Assembly (NCBI GenBank): GCA_027886175.1
Contig: JAJNNQ010000004.1
Location: 14,771,501-14,835,500 of the forward strand
Length of the DNA: 64,000 nucleotides
Reading direction: 5' to 3'
DNA from: Phylloscopus collybita
Lineage: Eukaryota; Chordata; Aves; Passeriformes; Phylloscopidae
In this document: piece after piece, positions 1 to 63,305 of the stretch
How the letters are laid out: each line of letters begins with the position of its first letter
How positions within the stretch are numbered: position 1 is the first letter of the stretch
Notes under the pieces: generated by a model
What the model saw: only the letters and a program-made list of their open reading frames with translations
Told to the model about the DNA's origin: nothing
Databases searched by the model: none
Made by a program: the position numbers and the translations under genes

Positions 1-127
1 CTGGAAGTATTTAAAATTTGTATAAGTATGTCACTTAAAGGCATGTTCTAGTGGTGCAGTGTTAGGTCTGCAGCTGGACTTGATGATCTGAAAGGTCTTC
101 TCCAGCCTAAATGATTCTGTGATTGTC
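1..127 (+). repeat. CR1 LINE 3' end fragment
   Basis: From about 46 to 125 the sequence matches the 3' terminus of avian CR1 elements: GACTTGATGATCTGAAAGG, then a CCAGCCTAAATGATTCTGTG ending. It reads in the + direction and is cut by the window edge or 5'-truncated. Confidence 0.8.
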
Positions 128-3100
128 TTCTTACAAAAAATACAAAAGCATTAATACATGCTAAAGAAGAGTCATTAAAACAACGATTTGTAATCCAGAT
201 CAATTTGTTAAAAAAAGCATTTCTAGTGGCTTCCAAATTTTTCACCAAATTAATGTAGAGACATTGGAAATACCTCACTGTGTTTGAAAAGGATTAATAA
301 TAAAAGTCATTATTTTATATGACCTAATATTTGTTAAATATCCTGCACTGAATATTGAAAATATATTATACAAATCTTTGAAATGACAGAGTAGAAAAGC
401 ATGCATAATACTGCAATAAAATATGCCTGTCTTCTAAAGACATCAAGGCCACCTTATGGCTGCTTGGATTTTCACAGCAGTGAATCGTTTATATTCTCCA
501 AAACCAAAAGCAGAAGATTTTCCCTTCACAGCTAAGAGCTCTGACAGGTATAATTTAATCATACCACCCAGCCCTTAACACACAGCAGAACAAATCTGAC
601 CAGGTCCAGAACAGAAATGTTCATCATGACCAGCCAGCATTCAGGCTGAGTAATACTTCAGATGAAAAATGCAATTCCCTAATGGAACTATTTCAAATAT
701 GAAGGAGAAAGGCATTGTAAGAGAGCATATAAATTGCACTTCTTACTCCTTCAGATAAGCACCTTTTCTTTCAAGCAATGATGATCCAAGTAATTGAACA
801 GTTAACATAAAAAGAATGCTCTTTGAATCAAAGCTACAGCAAATGTAACTTTTTTCATCCTCTGATATGGTCAGCTATGGGAACAGTAGTGCCTTTAGGA
901 AATGTGAGTATAGAAAAACACAGGATGATAATAGCACAGATACTGTTACCATAAAGCCACACAACAGTTTCAACTTTATTGTTTCCATTTGCTCAATACA
1001 TAAGTCAATTAAATTGATTTTACTGGAGTCAGGGAATATTAATAATTGTCATGTTAGAAGAATAGCACTGTGCAGATAAAACCAATATGATGTGGCTGCA
1101 CCTAGCAACTAAACACCATCTCACAACAGCTCGTATTGATATATCCTCTTCTAGTTTGCTCTTAGGGTTTCGTAATTTAATCCAATGTTTGGTTTTTCTC
1201 TCATTCTTACAGCAAAATACTGTGTCAATACTAGAAACCATGAACTTTCTATGACTTCAAGGTCATCAACATATTTCCTAATCTCTGACATTTATCATGA
1301 TGAGAGAAGTCTTCTATCAAAACATACCAATGAGAAAAGCAATTATTGAAAAAATTACTTGCAGCTTCATAAGTCTGAGGATCACCAACCTGGATTTTCC
1401 TCTGGAGACATCTCAACAGGACAAAAAAGTGCATCATTTTTCCTGTTACCACAAAAAACATCATTATCAGAGGGCAGAGTTAAATGCTGGCAAAATACCT
1501 TCAGAACTTATGTGATAGCTTCCTTGGGACAGGTGAAGCACCAGATCACATGATTTTCAGTGTTCACCTTGGAGTAACAGGGGCATACCTCAAGTTTTCC
1601 CAGTCAGGAGATAAAAGGGAAACAAAAACCCTGTCCCTTGTGGAGATCTAGACACTGCGGTATTTGATACAGCAGGGACTTAGTAACACATTCAAGATTT
1701 TACAGCAGAAAGGATTGCTGCTTTTAACAAAGGATATTTGAAATACCATAAGGTTACACGTTTGTTTGTTTGTTTTCAGAGCAGGATCACTCATTCCCTA
1801 GTGCAGCTTCTACTGTGGTCAGTTTAGTGCAATAAAATTGCACAGTGCAATGATTGCACTGTGACTGTTATCACAGATTTCTCTCACACATGCACTGAAT
1901 CTTAAACAGAAGAAAACAGATGTCTAAGAACACAAGACAGAAATGCCATGGGCCTTGTAAAAGACGTAATATCTGTGAAAGTCTTCCCTCTGATCATAAA
2001 ACCTGTAAGTTGTGGCTACTGAAATTTTACCTAGATCTAACAGGGAATTTTTCTAAACTCAGCAAGGTACCAACTACCAACTCCAACTCCAGTTTGAACA
2101 GATTATCTAAATTTTATTTGCTTCTTGTGAATGCATATGGTCTTAGTGCACTGCTACTGTTCCTTGAAGTCCAATTAACAGTGAAACAGGTTGTATTTCC
2201 TGCTGATACACAGAAGAACTTCTTAAAATGCCAGTAAAATTTTCATAAAGTGCACATCTCAGTTAACCATTTTAACAATTGTAAAATTGAAGAAGAAAAT
2301 AATAATCAATAGCTGCTTCAGTGAGAAACCACCAAAATTGTTATTACCACCCACACATGACATCTGTGATACCAGAGAGAATCCAAGAACTATATATGCA
2401 TCAGGAAAAAGTCTTGCAGCACTTTGGCACCAAGAAAGAATAGTTATCCTGACTAATATGCATAGATCCTTGCATGTCAATCTATCATTGAAATCACTCT
2501 TGAATTGTTAACAAATCAGTCTTTCCAACATTGTAGGTATCATCTTTGCTAAATAAACACTACATTTATATCTAACAGGGGTATTTTCATTCTACCTCTT
2601 GCAGAAGATTTAATGCAGTCACGTTATTAATGATTCATAAACTTCCCCTCAGATTTCACTCCTTCTGCTGCTGAAGATTCTTTTTTAAATTAGTTCTTCT
2701 GTGACAGATATCTATGTGTCACTTTAAAGAGACATTTATGCAGGGCACTGTCATCAGCATATTTGGAAAGTATTTAAAATATTTAAGAGATTATTACTGA
2801 TGCAACAAAGAACATCAGAGTAATAAATGAAGAAATACAGCATTGGAAAGCAAAGCCTATTTTTGCATTATTAGAAAGAAACTCCAGTCCATGAATCCCT
2901 GATATTTTCAGATGTTCTAGACCCAGTTTTATAGAACTTATTATATACCTTTAGTATTAAAAATACTGGAATTCTTACCCACTTCTAGTTTCAGCATCTT
3001 TAGACCATGGCCCTGCTGAGGAAATGGGAAACTAAAAGATAAAACAAACCCCCAGTTCTTTGCACAGTAGAGCAGACCTTTGGTAATTTAGTTTAAGAAC

Positions 3101-6100
3101 CTCCTTCACTCACTGGCCACATAGTCATAAGCAAGTCAGGTAGCTTCCACGCACCAAATTTTTCCCTTATTCTTATGAGTTTAAAAGCTGAGAAAATGGA
3201 GACTACATAAACAATACCAGCAGGAAGATAAATGCAGGGCAAGCACTGACCAAGGAAAGTATTAGTACCAAATCAACACCTGAATCCCCACGGAAGAGCT
3301 TTTTAAAAAGCTCTAATTAAAAACCTAGACTTCACTCCTTTTTCAAAGATCTCCTGAAATCAGATAATCATAAAATTAGGGATACAAATAACTCTTTTAA
3401 CCACTAGTAATTTTGACCTAGAAAAACAGCAGTGTAATTACTTCAAATTAAAAGGTATGCCTCTGGAATCTTTTTATGCTTGAATTTTTATCTTGCTGTG
3501 TATGAATGAAAAGGAAATTCAGCATAATCACACAGAGATGTACTAGTGGAAAGCATTAATGTTTGAGCCCCACAAGGAAAGCTTTCCATTTGACTGTATT
3601 GTCACCTAAAAATCTGTAAAAAGCATCCTATAGCAGTGCTCATGAGTTCTTTCTGTCTGTCTGGATTTTTAATTAAACAAAAACTTCCAAGGAACTTCTT
3701 ATCAGAGCCTATTTTTCTGGTTCTGTGCAACGATTGATTAGCATCCCTCCACTCTTACTTTGTAACAGTACTAGCAATCAATGGAAGCAATTATGCTCAT
3801 AATAGAGTACACGGAGAAATACAAGATTTGATGACACTTTAAAACTTCAATTATCCCAGTAGCTAAATAATATTGTTAAAACACTCCATCTATATTAATG
3901 ATTTATACTGCTGACCAGTCCTACTGTGCTTAACCACTTGCTGCACTAATTAGACAGGCTACCTAGAGTTTCTGGCTTTTCACTCATTTTTGGATAACAG
4001 AACATTGCCTTCACAAGTTCTTGATGGGTAACAACAGGTAGCATTGTGCCTGTTGCTGCGTTTTTATCAGAACATTACTTTCATTTTCAGCCATAAAGAA
4101 TACTATGAAAGCAATATTGATATTCCAAATTGCATAAGACACAAACACCATTTCTGGACAAGAAACACATTTTCCTTCATTATTTAATTTTTAAGAAGTG
4201 GTTACACAGAAGGCAGCACTGAAATGTGTGTTCAGATGAAAGACCTGTGTCTACCTTTATAGTGGATTTTACCACGTGGGTCTCAAAAATTTAAGCAACA
4301 TATTTGATGCTTTCCATACATCATGAAGCTGTGAAAGGAACATAGCAGAAGCACCTAATTTCATGCAGACAATAAATCTGTGCCTGAAATAACTAAAACT
4401 TTGGCTTCATTTGCCTAGCCTCCTTCTCTCCAGCTCCTTCCCCATGCCTTGAATGCCCAGATGAGCTCCCAGATTGCTGAACAGATGAATCAGAAAGAGT
4501 TTTAACTGGCAGACTCAAGATTGCCATCTGAAATTATCAGGAGTCTTTATATATATTTGAATACCACTTCAAGCATCAAAGTAGGAATTGGCAGTTTCAA
4601 CATGCAGGGTACACACAAAGTTCATGTATATTTTAATTAAATCCAATCTACATAGCAATGCCTGTTAAACAAATCAGAATTTCAAAGCGTATACATTTAC
4701 ATATTCCTTTATAACCACCAAAAAAGGCATAAAAGTAGATTGTTTAAAGGTGCATTGTTGCTCAGAGTTACAGTGATAATACAGTGTAGTTTTGGTGTGC
4801 AAATTAAGTATTATCTACAGCACTGAGTTTACTAATTACTGATAACATCCAAGATGATATTTGTATCAGCAGAATTTCACTAAATGATATTGCAGAACTG
4901 TAACCTGAGAAGTTTTGTACTGACATTTCTCAAAGCGGTTTGTAATGCCATGATGACTTCAGTTACTTGACACAACATTTGCCTTGTTCCAAAATAACCC
5001 TTAAAATGCACTTAAATGCTAAAACTGCAGGTAAAAAGTATTAGAAGAAAATGTGAAAAGTACTGTCTGCCCAAGGTCTTCTCTGGTAACAGAACCAAGG
5101 GGCCAGAAACCCCACAGGTTGTTCGAAGACAGAATTTTCTTCTGTCCATTATCAGCCCTGTGCAAATTCAGGTTTCAGGATATTTTGTTGTCTGCTTTTA
5201 GTTGCCGTTCATACAACAACTCTAAGGCAAACAAATCTGTGACTACACCATCAAAGTATAGACTGGTTTTCTCAGGAATTACTTAAAAATAAATGAATAT
5301 AACATAATGTAGCATGTCTTTTGGTTGTCTTGTCAATCACCTAGCAACAGAGTAATGGAGTGCTCCATAAAATATACATGTTAAACCTCTTGGAGTAGAG
5401 AGCGAAGCAAAGATGTTTACAGACAGACTGTTTTCACAATGGCTAAATTTGTATGTAAAGCAGGCTTTGCACCTACCACCTAGAAGAGTTTCAAAACCCA
5501 GGACTCCACTGTGGTTTTCATTTTTGGTCTCTTATGAGGGGGAAAGAGTAAACTGTGTAGGAGTACTGTTAGCTTAGTATGGGTTAAATGTCTCCATTTT
5601 CATCTGCTTAAAATAGTACTTTATCATCCCCCAAAACCAATGTTTTATGTAATTTTTACACTAGCTGCAGAATTTCAGAGACCATGAAAGCTTCTGACAG
5701 ACCTCTGAAATTGAGAAGGCACTTAACAAAAATTACTGTCTAACTGGCTGTAGCAATGCATTTACTATGGGAGCTTAGAGCTGAAACACACATATATTGC
5801 ATTACAATCCTGTGAGTCCAAAGCTCTTATAGGAGCGCTGTTACATGAAGAGTTATGAAGATACATTACAGCCTCTGGTGTCTAAAACAACCAGAAAAAA
5901 ATTTCCTTAGGTCTCCTAGACCTTCACTAGAAAGCAACCCTGTGTGTTGCAGACTCTCAAAGTCTACCTTAATAAGACTGTCTACTATGGTTACAGAAAC
6001 TGCCATAAACAAATGAAAATTCCTTCAATTAATCACAGTTCTGCTATGAAATAGCAAGAGGTCCTCACATGATCTCACACCACCAAGCAGGGATTTGATT

Positions 6101-7493
6101 AACTGAGCGCTTGACCTCTGATGAGTGGTTTCAGCAGCTCTTTTTGGAATACTGGAAAATTATATAAAAGCATACCATTCTGACTGTAAATTGGTATCTC
6201 CTTACAAAATAAGCTATTTTGATAATAAACAACACTGGCCTCAGATTCTGACAATGAAAACTACTAAAATTGCAGGCTCATTAAGTGGCCTGGAATTAAT
6301 CATCACACTTGAAGTTGCAAAAGGCAACAGACAGACAAAACATATCTTTTTGAAAACAGAACAAAACCCCCCAAAATCCCACACTAACTTTGAATGATTT
6401 CAAGTGCTCAAATGTTTTATTTTCCTCCAGAGAAGAGTAAGATCAGCTATCAGAAGTATTTTGTAAAGCAAAGCTGGACCTTAGTCAGTGTTGACCATTG
6501 GCAGCCTCAGAGACAGATGACTTCCAGGCATTCACTTAAGCCGTCTGAATCCATGTTGTGTATCACAGAAAAATGAAAATGACAAGTGGTTTTGTTTGGT
6601 TTTTTTTTGCTTCTTCTTTTTTACATTTATAGTTTTGCGTGTTGTCCTTGGTCACATATGTAAAAAACAGACAGAAAAAAAAATCAGAAATTCATATAAT
6701 ATATGTTTTGAGCTAGGAAAGTTGTATTTTCCCTGATACAGTCCTCAAGTGGACTCATTTTGTCTTCATGAAAAAAGAAACACCGAAAACCCCACATGTC
6801 AGAATTTCTGCTACCTTTTATCATCATTTTTGAACGGGATTACAATGCTCTCAGCACTAGAGCTATTATGAACTCAGATAAGGTTACAGCAGATATCCAT
6901 TGCATTTCCCATTGATCATGAAAATCAGGCTGAGATTCACACAGCAGAAGGCTGAACTGTGCAGAGCACAGACCAGCTCTGGCCAGAAGAGAAGCAGACA
7001 CTGGGGAGCTGGGAACAGAAGGGTCAGGCAGCTCCAAGAGAGGTCACGCAGTTTCACAAGCCTCATCCACTTCATCTCTATGGAGAGACTGTAAGTAAAG
7101 ACCAGCACACAAAGAGCGATGTAAGAGAAAAAATACTTGTATAGTGCTTTGAAATCTAACATAGGCACATTGATTGAAAGAGACAGCAACTCAATTTCTA
7201 TTTTCTATGTGTACTTGCTGTCCTAATAATTTTGGAAACACTAACCAGATTGTAGACTCCTGAACTGTAGTATGAGATGCACATGTTCCTTTCTTTTTCT
7301 TTGTAAATGTGCAGGATCAGGAAACTATTTGGTTAGAGAATGCAATGAAATGTCAGCAACTCACTACAATTGTTTTTTTAGCATTTATAGTAACATAGTC
7401 TTTTTTTATGTGGGCTGTGGTTAGAAACACAAACTTAGATAGGAACATATGCCTACTTACTCAATTTTTTTTACTTAGCTCACAGTAGTGCTG
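128..7493. other. Intergenic DNA downstream of HSD17B4, no gene recognised
   Basis: This is AT-rich sequence with only short open frames (the longest about 105 codons), none resembling a known domain. No convincing splice-linked exons, RNA gene or young repeat was recognised. Confidence 0.6.
7489..7493. repeat. Target-site duplication TGCTG (left copy)
   Basis: TGCTG directly precedes the LTR and is repeated at 8753-8757, directly after its CA end. Confidence 0.8.
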
Positions 7494-8752
7494 TGTCATG
7501 GGTTAGCATAGTTTAGATTTTGTTAGAAAGGACAGTCCAATCAGGAATCAGTTATTTAATTGGCAGGTGGTTTGACCACTGAAAAGTAGAATATGACTTT
7601 TGGGTAATACTCATATAAGCTGATAAGCGGTGAGATTGTCTCTCTTTCTTGCGGGGGAGGGACTGAGGTGACATCTCCCGGAGGGCGGGGCCGGCCAGGC
7701 CAGGCCCCGCTGCCCGGCGGCCGGGACCGGGGAATGTTCCGCCGCCGCCGCCGCTGCCTCCCCCGCCCAGGCCTCGGGAACAGCTCCGAGCGGCCTCAAC
7801 CAGGGGGTGGAAGAGAAAGCAAATCTGGCAGCCCCTCCATCGCTGTTCCACCAACGAGGCCTTCAGGTATTTGCAGCACCCGCCGCGGCAGGGCCGCGTG
7901 AGCAGCACCGCAGGCCTGGCAAGTTTAACTCTTTCCTGCCAGCAAATGAATTCTTCTGAGCGCCGGCTTTCCTTTGGAGTGAGGACAGATACAGTGATTG
8001 AACCATAAAGAGACACAGCGTGGAACTAAGTCAGTGAAGAAAGAGTGAAAAAGACTTTAAGGCAGAGGAGGAGGAGTGGCTAAAAATTTAGCTGGGCTTT
8101 TCTGATAACATGGAGACTGAATTAAACCATTCCTTTAAACCATGGAAAAATGTGCATTTTGGGGAGGTGATTGTTTTAGTGCAGATTTTTGAGCAAATGT
8201 ATTGTGTGATGGACTGAGTAAAATTGATTTGATGAGATGCTGGAACAGAAAGATGAAAGCCTTCTGTGTGTAGTGAAGAAGTGAAGAGAGAGCTCTGTTC
8301 CTTGAGATGAGAAAATCCTTTGCCCCTTTAAAAGGTGACACCCCAGTTTGCAGTGTGTTGAGTACATGGCCCATGTTTTCAGTGTTAAAGAAGCTGTGAA
8401 ATGGGTAGGATTTCATTGGTTTGCAAGTTCCTTTTTTTAAAAAGTCTTTGCAGATGAGGTCTCTCTTAGAACCAAGAGAGACTCCTTTCCTGAAGAATTG
8501 ATGAAAGATTATTTTAAAATGGTAAAACTGACTGAGGTGGCAGGTTATGTCTTTTTGTGTTGAGTGTGGAAAAGGGAAAACTTGGAGGGGAAGGGAAGGA
8601 TGCTTTGAAAGTTTCATTTGTTGTTCTTTCTTCCTATTTTTATCCTTTCAGTGTGTGTAAATAAACTATCTTTGTAATTTGAAGATAAGCCTGTTTTGGT
8701 CTTTATGTTTTCCCAATCACATGAAATATAGTAAGTGATTGGAACCATCACA
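7494..8752 (+). mobile_element. Solo LTR of an endogenous retrovirus with a CpG-rich core
   Basis: This 1259-bp element begins TGTCATGGG, ends CATCACA (TG...CA termini) and is flanked by a perfect 5-bp duplication TGCTG (7489-7493 and 8753-8757). Those are the marks of an LTR integration. No internal retroviral genes are attached, so it is a solo LTR. It contains a TATA-like TATAAG near 7614, a very GC- and CpG-rich stretch at about 7650-7920 with a GCC run, and an AATAAA at 8660-8665 on the + strand. The start resembles LTR families common in songbird genomes; the exact family is not determined here. Confidence 0.82.
7650..7920 (+). promoter_or_regulatory. CpG-rich segment inside the solo LTR
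   Basis: This is a dense GC/CpG patch in an otherwise AT-rich window, containing a (GCC)n run near 7740-7755 and a GGGCGGGG Sp1-type box near 7684. It may act as, or be a relic of, the retroviral promoter or leader. Confidence 0.6.
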
Positions 8753-8757
8753 TGCTG

Positions 8758-11700
8758 GAATCATAATTGTAAGACTTTTACGACAGCTTCAGTTGTCATG
8801 ACCCAATGTTGAATGAGATCCAGACGAAATCTAGGTTACCACAATGAATTCTTCTTTCCCATTCCAAATCCAAGTCTTTACAAACTACTGACTGCTACAT
8901 TAACCTATCTTCATGTTTGTTCTGACATGCCTTCACAAGAGAACTGGCAAAATGCAAGAGAGAGCACAGGGAAAGGGAAAGAGGAAGTACTGATTAAAAA
9001 GAAATTACAAATTCAGTACACCAACTTGCTGAATTTTTTTAAAAAACTATTTTATGGCTGTATGAGATTATATGCTTCAATAATTGGAAATTCAGAAACA
9101 TTTCATCTTAACCTAAATTATATATTTATTTAAATGTGGGTATTTGCAATCGTTCTTTCAGTTTATGTGATGCACATTTTTGATTCCAGTGGGAAAAAAG
9201 GCACTTGACGTCATCAGGGCAAATGTAACATAAGGAAATATAAGGAAATATAAGGAAATAAGTATTCTAAAATGGCTCTTAGAAAGATGTACACACCATT
9301 ACACTATATAATACAGATAATTTCACATATTATTATACCTTGCTTGAGTCTATCTTTGAGACAGTGACCTTTCAATATGTGATTTAGGTTAGCAGACAAT
9401 AGGAGCTTTGATAGTAGTTATTGAGATACACAGACTGATGCACCTCTTAGAGAGTGCAGCCTACCCTCTCATCTAACATCCTATCATGCCAGTTCAGTGA
9501 ACTGATGTTTACACAGAAGAAACATTTGAATTGTATCATGAGGGTAGTATTGAAGTTATATAAATGAAACCACATTCATAGTCTACTTTATTTTTCGTAA
9601 TTGACTTTATATCTGCTGATGTCTGATGCTTTTTAGGTCAGTCTGCTGGGGAAACAGCCAACAGCCTAAAGGACAAAATTTCTTACTGCAGATGAATTGT
9701 GGAGAATTGAATCTCACATGAGTCGGAAGATACCTGCACCAACTGAAGTAGAATAAAAAAAAAGTACTGCAGGAATATAGAGACATCAGTATTTCCTTTT
9801 CTCCCTTTGCCCTTTCAAAGATTATGATCAGAAAGGAAACACTGCAGTGAGACTTATCCTTTCTTTACACAGGTCTTTGCTCATACTAGAAGGAGGCTGT
9901 GTTATGTAAAAACAAAGTCATCACCTTCTGATGTAATGAATGCTGCTCCACCCTCAAGGGTTGTGGAAGGAAATAGAAAACAGCTTCAGCAACATTAACC
10001 TCTGTTGGGGTATATTGCATTATATTAGCCTTAAAAAAAAACCAACCCAAACCCAACTATATTAAACTATTTAAAAATGCGTGTTTATCCAACTTTATTT
10101 AATACTTTATTTATTATATCATATATTAGAATCCTTCCATTTCATAAAGCTTTTTAATTTAACAAAGTAGCTCCTGAGTGATGAAGAACTTTTTACAGGG
10201 AATACTGCCCCATGAACTAGAATACAAATAACCATTAGGAGTGAGCTCCTCAAAGTGGGGTGGGAACAAGCCTTAGAGGAGACAGCATCCAAGTTCCTGT
10301 GTCTGAAGTTGCTCAAGTTTAACACTCTCTCATGCCTTTGCTCCTCCTCACTTTTACTCATTTTAGTATATTCTGATTATGAATGCACTTGTCAACTTTT
10401 AAATAGCTGTTAACTGTAATTATTCATGATAGCTGGACGGTGCATTGAACTCCTCTGAAACAAACTAATTAAGAACAATTCCACTGACTAGAAAGCATAA
10501 ACTCTCCCCATCTGTTATTACTGTTCTCCTCCTTTAATTAGAAAACCCATAAATGACTGAAGAGGACATATGTCAGTGGAACCACAATTTACTTTTTGGA
10601 GGATTGCAAGCGAGCAGGAAGACTGTAATGGATGTAAGGAGAAGGAAAAACAGAAGTCAAATGATACTGTAACAAGTGTAGAAGTTACTCAGTTATTCCA
10701 GAAAGATGAACAACTGAATTCTTATGTCAGTGTCATGAAATCTGATGTCCAGACTTTACATTCATATCCAGACACCACCTTTTATACACTATTAATCAAA
10801 ACATTGTAAGGCACATGGCAATTAAGGGCAGACAATCTTCTATTCTGCATTAAAGAGATTATATGCACTGCTAAGAATCTTGCTGCTAAAATGCTTGCAA
10901 AAGCCTCCTTATTTTCTACTAAATTTTTTAGTATCACTGAAGAGTTATCTGAGCTGCTTGGTAAACAGATGTGGCTTTGCAATCCAAGGCAAAGAAAGAA
11001 CATTCAAAGAAGCAGTTACCCTGAAAGAAAAGGATATTTTGCTGTTGCAGGTCTTTAGGACCTGCCAGCCAGTACACAGGTACTGTTGCGGGTGTATGAC
11101 AAGAAGGTCTCCAAAATCACTCCAGACAAAAGAGACATTGATGGGTTTGAAACAGAATACCCTGAAACAGAAACACTGTTCTAGATGAAAGCAGATGAGA
11201 ATCATTCACACTCAAACAACCACCTTCCAAATTGGCTAACATTCTTGTCCATGGATTCTCATAACATACTGAGTTTACTACTTTTTCTTAAGAATACTAC
11301 TCCTAAAAGCTAGCAACTATGAACAGAAGATTTCCAAGTACTAGCAAGAAAACAAAAGCCAGAACCTCCAAGCCACATCATGTATATATTCAACACAGCA
11401 AACTGACCTTACCTTCAAGAGAAAGCAGGTCAAGTTACTAATTAGCATCAGCTAACTAGAACATTCTTAGGGTAAATACGTTGGACTAGAAATAGAATCA
11501 ACATGCCAAAATAATCAATAGTAGCTATTGAGGCCATAAAACAGATGAAAGAATTAAACACCTGCATTACACTCCTAGAAAAGAGTCTATCACAATACTG
11601 AGAGGTGTGCTCCGATAGCCTGGGTATGGGAAGCAAAAGGAAGAATAGGCCTTTCTGTTCCACTCAAGGTTAAGATCTATGACCATTTAACTGTGCGGGA

Positions 11701-13524
11701 GAAAGTTGAAGGCAGAGTAAAAATTTTGTGTCCAGATGAAACTATGCAGGGTAGAAATCACAAGAGTAGCCAAAAATGGGTTATTCTTTTATCCTCAACC
11801 AACAAATAACCAAAACATTTAGTAAAATTATGTTCTTTAGTAACCTCCAACCTGTTAAATCGCAACAAATTTCAGTATTACCGATTTCCCCTGCTTGAAT
11901 ATTTTTGCTTCTCACTTAAATAGAGGAAAGAAAAAAAGCTTACTAGCACTCTGTTTCCTTGTTGTGAAGCAGTACTTTCAGATTTCAGACTATTTATGGG
12001 CTTGAGAAAAAAAAAAACAACAAACCACCTGTTGTGAATTATCAAGACCACATAACTTACAACAAATAATATATTTTTATATAGATGTATTGGTAATTGC
12101 TTTTCTAGTCTCACAGTTAGTTACTCACAGTTCCTTCTTCTTAATACACATACTTTTTTATGGCAGTATATATAGATTTATAAGCAGGAAAGATATGTGT
12201 AAAAAAGGGGGGGTTTGGTGTACCAGATAAATGCATAAAATTACAAAGCTGTAATCAATCTCTCTTTATCACACGATTTCTTGAGAGAAACTACTAGAAG
12301 ATACCTTTACCTATTTGGCACAAATCTGCTTGATAAATAGAAGCTAGGCAGTACAAGCAATTATTAAATCCTATTATAAATGAAAATTATGTGAAAAACG
12401 TAAATGGTAAGTGGTAAAATGACATTTCTTTAATAATTTCTGCTTGATGGCCTCTTTAAGATGGCAAAGTTCTTGTTCTGTTTCCCATTTATTCATTACA
12501 TGATTTACATGAGATACTTGCTGACATATGTAAGATTCAGGTTTCTCTGCCTGAACTAAAGCATGGCTGATAGTACAGCTGTGAAGAAATAAATTTGTTG
12601 AGAATATGACTTAGTATTAGAACATGTAAAATTTATTCTCAAACTGTCAAGCTCATCTGCAGCCCCACAAGGGTCCTTAATGGCTACAGTTGGCTCACAA
12701 AGTCAGGGAATGGAAGTACCTTCCAGTTTTGGGGACCAAAAAAAAACCCCAAACAATTAAAAATTTCATCTTCTAAAATAAGGCCTCCTCTGACAAGAAG
12801 AAAAAGCTCAGATGGCCTGAATTCCTTCATCTCCAAAAAGTAACAACACAGAACACATCTGAAGGTGAAAAAAAAAGATAACTGAGCACACAGAATGTTG
12901 GTCAATTTGATGAAATCACATTTCCAGGTGTTCATGTAATTATCAGTGGTTTCTGATATTTTCTTTAGGAAAGTACTTTCTTCAGGAAACCATACAGCCA
13001 CAGTCGCTAACTGAGTTCTGGCCATAGGTTCAAAATGAGAAATTCACTTCCATCTTTCCCTGCTGCCCAGGGAAATGGGCATGAGAACAAATCTACATGA
13101 AGAAAGAACAGTTTGGCATTAGTGAACAGTTTAGCCTTTGGTGCAGTGTTAATGCCTCTCTCATGAAGAAGTTTCCACTAAAGAATTAACAATCACTTTG
13201 TAAGTGATTTACAAGAGTAACATATGAAAATGGCTAATCAATATGGGTTCCAAAGTTCCAAGGGTTCTTTCTGGTGCAGAAAAAAACCTACATAATGACA
13301 AGACGTAAATAAATGAAATTTACTTCCATCTTCCAGTTATTCTGATAGAATCATGAGAGCTTGTGACAAAAACCATTAGTTTTAATAATAAACCAGAAAG
13401 ACTCATAGAAGCTAAATCTATCTAAGGCAACATGAATGAAGACTGACAGACACATAGAAGGAGATATTAAAGAAGTCTATTGGTTTAATTTTCTTCAGAA
13501 TTAACATAGAAATATATGCTTCTT
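8758..13524. other. Intergenic DNA between the LTR and the HSD17B4 3' end
   Basis: This is AT-rich sequence without a recognised gene. It includes a small 10-bp tandem repeat (9231-9260) and a palindromic TGACGTCA (9206-9213) that matches a cAMP-response element. A 113-codon minus-strand open frame at 12684-13025 has no recognisable domain and is treated as chance. Confidence 0.6.
9231..9260. repeat. Three perfect copies of a 10-bp unit
   Basis: TAAGGAAATA is repeated three times head to tail. Confidence 0.95.
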
Positions 13525-13793
13525 TGTAGGAACTAAATACATTTTATTTAGATAAAGATGTGCAATCAGAAAAGTATGATTCTCTACCATTGCTGAGAAA
13601 CTAAAAAGAGACAACAGTAACAGTTATATTCATTTCATAACTTCTGTCTACAGCCATCAAATCAGCTTGTGTATTAGCAGTATAATGAATTAGTACATTG
13701 ATGTTAACTATTAGCCTGCAAATCATTGATTCTGAACTAACTGAATTTTTATCTTCTATAGTTCTTCACTGCTCTGGTAGACCATCAAGCAGT
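13525..13793 (-). other. HSD17B4: HSD17B4 3' untranslated region
   Basis: Noncoding sequence follows the TGA down to just past the AATAAA signal, roughly 270 nt. The lower end is an estimate, because the cleavage site cannot be read from the sequence. Confidence 0.7.
13543..13548 (-). promoter_or_regulatory. Polyadenylation signal AATAAA
   Basis: Plus-strand TTTATT reads AATAAA on the HSD17B4 strand, about 245 nt after the stop codon. Two weaker ATTAAA hexamers lie further downstream at 13484-13489 and 13381-13386 and could be alternative sites. Confidence 0.65.

Positions 13794-63305
<49,512 letters not shown>

Noticed and set aside
7552..8016. 154-codon minus-strand open frame over the CpG-rich region, and frames on the other strand
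   Set aside because: It is low complexity (Gly- and Pro-rich) and falls inside the LTR. GC-rich DNA lacks stop codons by chance.
8135..8617. 160-codon minus-strand open frame
   Set aside because: It lies within the same LTR, antisense to it, and has no domain or splice context.
12684..13025. 113-codon minus-strand open frame between the LTR and the HSD17B4 3' end
   Set aside because: It is Phe- and Leu-rich with no domain and no linked exons. It lies beyond the polyadenylation signal of HSD17B4.
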